Below, piece by piece: positions 17,941 through 26,453 of a stretch of DNA of 49,854 nt (position 1 is the stretch's first letter; each line of letters begins with the position of its first letter). Source of the stretch: Deltaproteobacteria bacterium. GTDB taxonomy: Bacteria > Desulfobacterota > Desulfarculia > Adiutricales > Adiutricaceae. A model generated the notes under the pieces. It was not told the DNA's origin. It searched no databases and saw only the letters and a program-made list of their open reading frames with translations. The DNA is taken from NCBI GenBank assembly GCA_031264015.1, contig JAISET010000150.1:1-49854 (forward strand), in the 5' to 3' direction. Made by a program: the position numbers and the translations under genes.

Positions 17941-18360
17941 CTAGTCAGATAAACATCCTGATTTCAAGAAATTAACATGATGGCGATCACGGGTCGCAAA
18001 AAATTTAATTTCCTGTGTCCGCGCAGGCTTCCGCTTTTTCCTAAAGCGACGGCCCGGACCTCCCGTTTGCGGGGACCGTCGAAATCGTCCCGAGGAGGCG
18101 GCGCGCCCCCCTCGGCGTCGGCAGCCTGGGTCCGCCCCGCCCACACCCCGGCGGCCGGGCCCGGCTCTCCCGCCAGGTCGGCGCCGGGCCGCGGTCTCCG
18201 GCGGCCTCGATTTGGCCCTTGTTTTCCTTTGTTATCTGTTTTACATTATCATGTTGCATCGGCCGAGGCCGCCACGGGGGCGTAAGCCCGGGATTTTCAT
18301 CGTCGGCGCCGGCCGTCGGCGGGGCCGAATCGGCCGGAACCGACTTTTTGAGGAGCTGGC
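17941..18360. other. Upstream region of hslV
   Basis: GC-rich spacer without a recognisable gene. The short open frames on both strands lack start signals. It presumably contains the hslVU promoter; the stretch near 18,218-18,250 (TTGTTTTCC ... TTACATTATCATG) is the only AT-rich candidate. Confidence 0.4.
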
Positions 18361-18909
18361 ATGACGACTTTCGAGGGCACCACCATCATCATGGTCCGCC
18401 ACAACGGGCAGGTGGCCGTCTGCGGCGACGGGCAGGTCTCCCTGGGACCGACGATCATCAAGGGCACGGCCAGAAAGATCAGACGGCTCAACCAGGACAA
18501 GGTCGTCTGCGGCTTCGCGGGGGCGACGGCCGACGCCATGGCCATCATGGAGCGCTTCGAGGAGCACCTCTCCCAGTACGGGGGGCAGCTGGTCAGGGCC
18601 GCCGTGGAGCTGGCCAAGACCTGGCGCACCGACAAGAGCCTCAGGCGCCTCGAGGCGGTCATGCTGGTCTGCGACGCCACCAGCATGCTGCTGATCTCGG
18701 GGTCGGGGGACGTCCTGGAGCCGGACGGGCCGGCGCTGGCCACGGGGAGCGGCGGGAACTACGCCCTGGCCGCGGCCCGGGCCATGATCAAGCACTCCCC
18801 GCAGATGAGCGCCCCGGACATCGCCCGGGAGGCCATCGCCATCGCCTCGGAGATCTGCGTGTACACCAACGACAACATTTCCATGGAAGTTTTGGAATGC
18901 CGCAAATAG
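18361..18909 (+). CDS. hslV: ATP-dependent protease subunit HslV (ClpQ)
   Basis: Proteolytic subunit of the HslUV complex, a proteasome-like double ring in the cytosol that degrades unfolded proteins. Key features are [23 protein letters not shown] at the N-terminus, then [31 protein letters not shown] and [13 protein letters not shown]. The catalytic Thr should be Thr7 after removal of MTTFEG, which is a longer leader than the single Met of E. coli HslV. Length 182 is normal. ATG at 18361 has GAGGAG upstream. hslU follows after 111 bp. Confidence 0.96.
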   Translation: MTTFEGTTIIMVRHNGQVAVCGDGQVSLGPTIIKGTARKIRRLNQDKVVCGFAGATADAMAIMERFEEHLSQYGGQLVRAAVELAKTWRTDKSLRRLEAVMLVCDATSMLLISGSGDVLEPDGPALATGSGGNYALAAARAMIKHSPQMSAPDIAREAIAIASEICVYTNDNISMEVLECRK

Positions 18910-19020
18910 GCTGGCGCGCGGGCGATTAAGACGGGTTCCGCGGTCCCGCCCGACTCCCCGCCGCCGTCGCGAACACTATTATTATTACTATTCGCCACAG
19001 CTTTAATTATCCGCCGCCTG

Positions 19021-20448
<1,428 letters not shown>

Positions 20449-20525
20449 CGGGACAAACTCCGACGGACAATAAAGCGACCGGGCGGCCCGTCGGATAAAA
20501 AATTTTCAGCGGCCGGCCAGTCGGT

Positions 20526-20567
20526 CAGACAAACAAACAGACAAACAAACAGACAAACAGACAAACG
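20526..20567. repeat. Tetranucleotide-type repeat ACAA/ACAG
   Basis: About ten 4-bp units alternate CAGA and CAAA between hslU and argB, about 45 bp before the argB start. Simple repeats of this kind are prone to slippage; if they lie in the argB leader, their length could tune its expression. Confidence 0.7.
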
Positions 20568-20610
20568 GTTCGGACGGGCCCGCCGCTGCCCCGCCCAAGG
20601 AGACTCCCAG

Positions 20611-21486
20611 ATGTCCGAAAACAGGGCCGACCTGCTGGTGGAGGCCCTACCCTATATCAAGAACTACCGCAACTCCACCCTGGTCATCAAGTACGGCGGG
20701 CACGCCATGGTCGACGAGGGCCTCAGGGACCGCTTCGCCCAGGACGTCTCCCTGTTGCGCTTCGTCGGCATCAACCCCGTGGTGGTGCACGGGGGCGGGC
20801 CGCAGATCGACGAGATCCTGAACAGGCTGAACATCAAGTTCCATTTCGTCGAGGGCCAGCGCTACACCGACGAGGCCGTCATGAAGGTGGTGGAGATGGT
20901 CCTTTGCGGACGGGTGGGCAAGGACATCGTCGGCCGCATCACCAGGGCCGGCAGCCAGGCCGTGGGCCTCTCCGGCAAGGACGCCGGCCTCATCAGGGCC
21001 GTCCGCAAGCGCCTGAGCAGGCAGTCCGAGTCCGGGGAGGACCAGGAGCAGGTGGACATCGGCCTGGTGGGCGAGCCGACGGGCATCAACGTGGGGCTCT
21101 TAAACCACCTGACCGACGGCGGCTTCATCCCGGTCATCGCCCCGGTGGGCGTGGACGACAACGGCGTCACCTACAACATCAACGCCGACTCCGTGGCCGC
21201 CGCCGTGGCCGTGGCCCTGTCCGCCTCCAGGCTGATCCTGCTGACCGACATCAAGGGAGTGCTGGACCTCGACGGGCAGTTGCTCGAGAGGCTCACCGAG
21301 GCCAGGATCAAGGAGCTCAAAAAAGCCGGCGGCGTCACCGGGGGCATGATCCCCAAGCTGGACTGCTGCCTGTCCGCCATCAGGGGCGGCTGCCGCTCGG
21401 CCTCCATCATCGACGGCCGGGTCCCCCACGCGCTCCTGCTGGAACTGTTCACCGACAGCGGCTGCGGGACCGAGATCCTGCCGTGA
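20611..21486 (+). CDS. argB: Acetylglutamate kinase
   Basis: Second step of arginine synthesis: phosphorylates N-acetylglutamate with ATP. Seen are TLVIKYGGHAM (phosphate-binding Lys), VVHGGGPQID, GLSGKDAGLI, the substrate-binding TYNINADSVAAAVA and the ATP-site segment GGVTGGMIPKLDCCLSAIRGG. Length 291 is normal. ATG at 20611 has AAGGAG upstream. A ~20-residue segment at about 130-148 (KRLSRQSESGEDQEQVD) is where arginine-sensitive enzymes vary. It precedes argD-argF, the same order as in many delta-proteobacteria, but is separated from argD by 700 bp. Confidence 0.97.
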   Translation: MSENRADLLVEALPYIKNYRNSTLVIKYGGHAMVDEGLRDRFAQDVSLLRFVGINPVVVHGGGPQIDEILNRLNIKFHFVEGQRYTDEAVMKVVEMVLCGRVGKDIVGRITRAGSQAVGLSGKDAGLIRAVRKRLSRQSESGEDQEQVDIGLVGEPTGINVGLLNHLTDGGFIPVIAPVGVDDNGVTYNINADSVAAAVAVALSASRLILLTDIKGVLDLDGQLLERLTEARIKELKKAGGVTGGMIPKLDCCLSAIRGGCRSASIIDGRVPHALLLELFTDSGCGTEILP

Positions 21487-21570
21487 GCGCCAGGCCGGAC
21501 AGAACGACAGTCCCCGCGGACCGGAGGCGACGACGTTTTTAGACGCCGGGCCCGGAAAGTTTTTTCTTTA

Positions 21571-21635
21571 ATCGGGCGCGGCCCGCCTGTTTGGTCGGGC
21601 CCGGCCGCCTTTTTTGTCGGGCCCGGCCGCCTTTA
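21571..21635. repeat. Three tandem ~22 bp units
   Basis: GTCGGGCCCGGCCGCCTTT occurs at 21594 and 21616, and a diverged copy (ATCGGGCGCGGCCCGCC) at 21571. Each ends in a T run. Each unit contains a GGGCCCGGCC-type self-complementary core followed by T, so the array might act as a weak multi-hairpin terminator after argB. Confidence 0.65.
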
Positions 21636-22187
21636 TTAGTCAAGCGGCGACGGCAAAATAACGATAAGAAAACCAGCCCCGGAGAGTCCCGCGAAGATCC
21701 CGGACGCGGCTCCGAACCGACGGCCCCGGAGGACCGGAAGATCCCGATGACAAAGATGTGGGGATCAATTGTATTTACCGCTGCCTAAGCCTATAATATA
21801 CAGGAGCCATGGACTTAAGTTCATTTAGCGGCCAAATGTCAGTCTCCTCTTGGCCCCATTTGTTTCTAAAGTCAACGCTTCTGAAATAAAATTCTCTTAA
21901 ATTTTCTGTTTCACTATCAATCGTACTAATTGTTGGTAATTATTCTGTAAAAGATAACTAAATTTAATTATTTTCTACAGAATAACTACTTTCGTAGTCT
22001 GTTTTTTCGTTTTTCTTTTGTCTTCCCGTCGCCGACCCTCCCGCCCGGGCCAGGGGGGAGGGCCCGGGGCGTCTTTTTCTCCCGGGGGCGGGGCGGCTCT
22101 AGTTTTTCCCGCCCGCCGGGCCCGCGGCGCCCGCTTCGAGCGGCGCGCGCAAGAAACCTGGCGCGGGCGGGTCTCTCGCAGGTGACC
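21636..22187. other. argB-argD gap with AT-rich patch
   Basis: No gene. 21,770-22,010 is AT-rich, with sharp borders, and resembles the larger island at 16.5-17.9 kb in composition. The last 170 bp before argD are GC-rich with G/C homopolymers. A promoter for argD-argF is expected here but was not identified. No ARG-box-like palindrome was recognised. Confidence 0.5.
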
Positions 22188-23408
22188 ATGAGCTTAACAA
22201 CCGAAGAAATCATCGCCCTGGGGCAGAAGCATCTGCTGGGCAACGTCAGCCGCTACCCAGTGGCCCTGGTCAAAGGGCGGGGCACCAAGGTCTGGGACGC
22301 CGGGGGCCGGGAGTACCTGGACTTCATAGCGGGCATCGCCACCTGCGCCTTCGGGCACGCCCCGGAGTTCGCGGGCAGGGTGCTCGCCGAGCAGGCGGAA
22401 AAGTTGTGGCACGTCTCCAACCTCTTCTGGAACGAGCCGCTCGTCAGACTCGCCGAGCTGCTGACCAAGGCCTCCGGTCTCGACAAGGCCTTCTTTTGCA
22501 ACAGCGGGGCCGAGGCCAACGAGGGCGCCATCAAGATGGCCCGCAAGTGGTCCGCCGACAAGCGCGGCCCCGGGCGCCACGTCATCGTCGCCGCCCTGAA
22601 CTCCTTCCACGGCCGCACCATGGGGGCCATCTCGGCCACCGGCCAGGAGAACCTGCACAAGGGCTTCGAGCCCATGCTCCCGGGCTTCAGGCACGTCCCC
22701 TACGGGGATTTGGAGGCCTTGAAAGCGGCCGCGGACGGGCAGGTCTGCGCCGTCCTGCTGGAGCCGGTCCAGGGCGAGGGCGGGGTGGTGCCGCCTCCGG
22801 AGGGCTACCTGCAGGCCGTGGAGAAACTCTGCCGGGAGCGGGACATCCTCCTGGTTCTCGACGAGATCCAGACGGGCCTGGGCCGCACGGGGCTCCCCTT
22901 CGCCTTTCAGCATTTCGGCTTGAGGCCCGACATCGTCACCCTGGGCAAGGCCCTGGGCTGCGGCTACCCCTCGGGGGCCGTGCTCTCGGCCGAGGAGCCC
23001 AGCCGGTCCCTGGGGCCCGGCACCCACTCCACCACCGTGGGGGGCGCCCCCCTGGCCATGGCCTTGGGGCTGGAGCTGGTGTCCAGAATCCTGGACCCCA
23101 AGTTCCTGGAGAACGTCCGCGCCCTCTCGGCCCGCCTGACCGGGGGGCTCGAGGCCATCAAGGCCGGACGGCCGGACCTGGTCCGGTGGGCCAGGGGCCT
23201 GGGGCTCATGCAGGGGCTGCAGCTCGCCGAGCCGTCCGGGCCCGCGGCCGCCAGGCTCAGGGAGAAAGGCTTCCTGGTCAGCGCCACGGCCGGGACGGTC
23301 CTGCGCTTCGTGCCGCCTTTGAACGTGCTGCCGGAGGAGATCGACCTTCTTTTGGGCGGGCTGGAGGAGGCCCTGAACGAGACTTATCCGCGGACCGACC
23401 GCGGCTAG
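22188..23408 (+). CDS. argD: Acetylornithine aminotransferase
   Basis: PLP-dependent enzyme converting N-acetylglutamate semialdehyde to N-acetylornithine with glutamate. Class III aminotransferase features: DFIAGIATCAFGH, FFCNSGAEANEGAIKMARK, SFHGRTMGA, EPVQGEGGV, LVLDEIQTGLGRTG and the PLP-lysine in TLGKALGCGYPSGAV. 406 residues from the ATG at 22188, preceded by CAGGTG at a 3 bp gap; a GTG at 22182 is an alternative start. argF follows after 16 bp, so they form an operon. Confidence 0.96.
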   Translation: MSLTTEEIIALGQKHLLGNVSRYPVALVKGRGTKVWDAGGREYLDFIAGIATCAFGHAPEFAGRVLAEQAEKLWHVSNLFWNEPLVRLAELLTKASGLDKAFFCNSGAEANEGAIKMARKWSADKRGPGRHVIVAALNSFHGRTMGAISATGQENLHKGFEPMLPGFRHVPYGDLEALKAAADGQVCAVLLEPVQGEGGVVPPPEGYLQAVEKLCRERDILLVLDEIQTGLGRTGLPFAFQHFGLRPDIVTLGKALGCGYPSGAVLSAEEPSRSLGPGTHSTTVGGAPLAMALGLELVSRILDPKFLENVRALSARLTGGLEAIKAGRPDLVRWARGLGLMQGLQLAEPSGPAAARLREKGFLVSATAGTVLRFVPPLNVLPEEIDLLLGGLEEALNETYPRTDRG

Positions 23409-23424
23409 CGAGGGGGGAACTGTC

Positions 23425-24348
23425 ATGACCAAGCACTACATAACCTTTCGGGACCTGTCCGTCGACGAGTACGACCACATCTTCGCCCGGGCCAAAAAGC
23501 TCAAGGCCGAGCGCCTGCGCGGACAGCACCTGAGACCGCACCTGGGGGGGCGCTCCGTGGCCCTGGTCTTCGCCAAGCCCTCGACCAGAACCCGGGTCAG
23601 CTTCGACTGCGCCATCAGCGAGCTGGGGGGCAACTGCGTGCTCATCAACCTCGCCGACTCCCAGATCAGCCGCGGCGAGCCGCCCAGCCACACGGCCAGG
23701 GTCCTCTCCCGCTACGTCTCCGGCCTGGTCTACCGGACCTACCAGGAGTCGGAGCTCCGGGAGCTGGCCGCCTCGGCCACCATCCCCGTGGTCAACGCCC
23801 TGACCAACCAGCAGCACCCCTGCCAGGTGCTGGCCGACCTGTTCACCTTCGTCGAGAACCTCGACGGCAGGCCCCTGGAGAAGCAGCTGGTGGCCTGGGT
23901 GGGCGACGGGCACAACATGGCCAACACCTGGATCGAGGCGGCGGCCGTCTTCGGCTTCGGCCTCAACCTGGCCTGCCCCGAGGGCCACGACCCCGACCCG
24001 GCGATCTTGAAAAGGGCCCAGGCCGACAACCCCCGCGTCAGGCTGGTCCGCTCCCCCGCCGAGGCCGTGGCCGGGGCGGGCGCCGTCAACACCGACGTCT
24101 TCGCCTCCATGGACCAGACCCACGAGCGCGACAAGAGGATGCTCGACTTCCGGGGCTACCAGGTCGACTCCGCCCTGATGGCCAGGGCGGCCCCCGGGGC
24201 GATATTTATGCACTGCCTGCCCGCCCACCCCGGCGAGGAGGTCACCGACGAGGTCCTGGAGAGCCCGGCCTCGGTCATCTTCGACGAGGCCGAGAACCGC
24301 CTCCACGCCCAGAAGGCCCTGCTGGAATACCTGATCCCGCCCCTGTGA
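23425..24348 (+). CDS. argF: Ornithine carbamoyltransferase
   Basis: Makes citrulline from ornithine and carbamoyl phosphate. Motifs: carbamoyl-phosphate loop FAKPSTRTRVSF, NQQHPCQVLADL, the ornithine-binding region with VNTDVFASMDQTHE, and MHCLPAHPGEEV with the catalytic Cys. The family more often has TDVWVSMG where this protein has TDVFASMD, a mild difference. Length 307 is normal. AGGGGGG lies upstream of the ATG. It is 16 bp downstream of argD. No argG/argH follows in this window. Confidence 0.96.
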   Translation: MTKHYITFRDLSVDEYDHIFARAKKLKAERLRGQHLRPHLGGRSVALVFAKPSTRTRVSFDCAISELGGNCVLINLADSQISRGEPPSHTARVLSRYVSGLVYRTYQESELRELAASATIPVVNALTNQQHPCQVLADLFTFVENLDGRPLEKQLVAWVGDGHNMANTWIEAAAVFGFGLNLACPEGHDPDPAILKRAQADNPRVRLVRSPAEAVAGAGAVNTDVFASMDQTHERDKRMLDFRGYQVDSALMARAAPGAIFMHCLPAHPGEEVTDEVLESPASVIFDEAENRLHAQKALLEYLIPPL

Positions 24349-24367
24349 GGACCCCGGCGATTATCCG

Positions 24368-24402
24368 AGACCGGCCTGATTGAGAAATCGAGCCGGTCTT
24401 GG
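24368..24402 (+). terminator. Probable terminator of argD-argF
   Basis: The 8 bp stem AGACCGGC (24368-24375) / GCCGGTCT (24392-24399) has a 16-nt loop and a weak T-rich tail (TGGTTTATAAT), 20 bp after the argF stop. The large loop and short tail make this moderate. The rest of the gap to nadB (to 24821) is GC-rich with T runs and no visible gene. Confidence 0.5.
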
Positions 24403-24821
24403 TTTATAATGGAACGAACGGGGCGCGCTCCCAACCCCGCCCGGAGGCGCCCGGCGGCCTTTCGGACCATGGCTGTTTTTTCGGGCGGGACGAAATTTTT
24501 CAGCCGGGACGTCGTTTTTCGGGTGGGGCGCCGACCCCGGCGACCCCGCCGCCGGCCGCGGTTTTCCCTGGTTTGCCGAAGTTTCCTTTGCTCGCGCTGG
24601 TTTTCCATAGTTTTCTCCTGTCCGCCGTCTTTAGTTTTCTTTCTTTTTGTTCATCTCTTCTGGCCAGAGATTAAGACGCCCGCGCCCGCCCGCCCCGGCG
24701 AGAGTCCACGCTCGCCCGGGAAGGCCCGCCATGAGGACGGGCCGCCGGGGACCTCCGGGTTTTGGCCAGCCAGACCGACAAAAAAAGTCGCCCGGGGGAG
24801 CCCGGGTCGGGAGGGCCGGCT

Positions 24822-26450
24822 TTGATCGTCACATCGGACTATCTGGTTATCGGAACGGGCGTGGCCGGACTCAGCTTCGCCTTGAAGGCGCGGCGCCACG
24901 GCTCGGTGGTCATTCTGGCCAAACGAAAAGCCGACGACACCAACACCAACCTGGCCCAGGGGGGCATCGCCGCCGTCATGGGCGAGGACGACATGCTGGA
25001 GCTGCACGTGGGGGACACGCTGGACTCCGGCTGCGGCCTCTCCCACCCGGACGCCGTCAAGACCGTGGTCGAGGCGGGGCCCAGGATGATCCAGGAGCTG
25101 CTGGAACTCGGGGTCCCCTTCACCTCCCAGATCGACCACCCGGACCTGCCGGAGCTGGGCCGGGAGGGCGGGCACAGCCGCCGCCGCATCATCCACGCCA
25201 AGGACATGACCGGGCAGGCCGTGCAGAAAGTCTTGGGGAACCTGGCCCTGACCACGCCGGGCGTCTCGGTGCTGGAGTGCCACCAGGCCCTCGACCTGAT
25301 CATGAGGACCGAGCCCGACGGCCGGGCCAGGCCCATCGGCGTCTGGGTGCTGGACGCGTCCACCGGGGCGGTCTCCCCGTATCTGGCCAAGGTGGTCGTC
25401 CTGGCCTCCGGGGGCTCCGGGAAAGTGTACCTCTACACCACCAACCCCGACGGGGCCACCGGCGACGGGCTGGCCATCGGCTGGCGGGCCGGGGCCAAAG
25501 TTTCCAACATGGAGTTCGTGCAGTTCCACCCGACCTGCCTCTACCACCCCCTGACCCGCAACTTCCTCATCTCCGAGGCCGTCCGCGGCGAGGGCGGCAA
25601 GCTGGTCGACAACGACGGCCGCGCCATCATGGAGGGCAGGCCCATGGGCGACCTGGCCACCCGCGACAAGGTGGCCCTGGCCATCGACGCCTCCATGAAG
25701 AAGACGGGCGCGCAGAACGTCTTTTTGGACATCACCCACCGCCCGGCCGAGTTTTTGCGGGACCGCTTCCCCAAGATCCACCAGACGTGCCTGTCCCTGG
25801 GGATAGACATCACCCGCGAGCCCATCCCCGTGGTCCCCGCCGCCCACTACCAGTGCGGGGGCCTGCTGGTGGACATCGACGGGCGCACCACGGTGCCCGG
25901 GCTCTACGCAGTCGGCGAGGTGGCCGCCACCGGCCTGCACGGCGCCAACCGCCTGGCCTCCAACAGTCTGCTCGAGGCCCTGGTCATGGCGGACCGGGCG
26001 GTGACGGCGGCGACGGCGGAGATCGAGGGCCGCGGCGGGCCCGTCTTCACCGACTTCTCCCCCTGGCCCGGCTTCAAGGTGGGGCGCGCCCCCGCCGAGG
26101 CCGTCTTCATCACCCACAGCTGGGACGAGATCCGCCGCTTCATGTGGAACTACGTGGGCCTGGTCAGAAGCGACCAGAGGCTCAGCATGGCCGCCAGGCG
26201 CCTGGAGATGGTCAAAGGCGAGATCGACGACTTCTTCCGCAACTTCGAGGTGGACGCCAACCTCATCGAGGTCCGCAACATCGCCGTCGTGGCCGACTTG
26301 ATCATCCGCTCGGCCATGCTGCGCAAGGAGTCCCGAGGCCTCCACTACAGCCTCAGCTGGCCGGAGAGGGACGACGCCAAGTTCAAAAGGGACACCGTCC
26401 TGGAAAACTCGGACCCGCTCCCCCCGGCGGGGCCCCAAGGAAGCATGTAA
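24822..26450 (+). CDS. nadB: L-aspartate oxidase
   Basis: FAD enzyme that oxidises aspartate to iminoaspartate, the first step of NAD synthesis; anaerobes can use fumarate as acceptor. Start chosen as TTG at 24822 because GGGAGGG lies 6 bp before it and the FAD-binding fold begins at once (DYLVIGTGVAGLSFAL); open frame continues upstream without signals. Further motifs: TNTNLAQGGIAAVM, HSRRRIIHAKDMTG, NMEFVQFHPTCL, LISEAVRGEGG, PAAHYQCGGLLVD and GANRLASNSLLEALVM. The C-terminal helical domain is complete; total 542 residues. nadA and nadC are not in the window. The TPR gene starts 3 bp after the stop. Confidence 0.95.
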   Translation: MIVTSDYLVIGTGVAGLSFALKARRHGSVVILAKRKADDTNTNLAQGGIAAVMGEDDMLELHVGDTLDSGCGLSHPDAVKTVVEAGPRMIQELLELGVPFTSQIDHPDLPELGREGGHSRRRIIHAKDMTGQAVQKVLGNLALTTPGVSVLECHQALDLIMRTEPDGRARPIGVWVLDASTGAVSPYLAKVVVLASGGSGKVYLYTTNPDGATGDGLAIGWRAGAKVSNMEFVQFHPTCLYHPLTRNFLISEAVRGEGGKLVDNDGRAIMEGRPMGDLATRDKVALAIDASMKKTGAQNVFLDITHRPAEFLRDRFPKIHQTCLSLGIDITREPIPVVPAAHYQCGGLLVDIDGRTTVPGLYAVGEVAATGLHGANRLASNSLLEALVMADRAVTAATAEIEGRGGPVFTDFSPWPGFKVGRAPAEAVFITHSWDEIRRFMWNYVGLVRSDQRLSMAARRLEMVKGEIDDFFRNFEVDANLIEVRNIAVVADLIIRSAMLRKESRGLHYSLSWPERDDAKFKRDTVLENSDPLPPAGPQGSM

Positions 26451-26453
26451 GCC

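Noticed and set aside
22194-26438. Long antisense open frames opposite argD, argF and nadB
   Set aside because: They are shadows of GC-rich codon use (G/C at third positions) and have no protein motifs.
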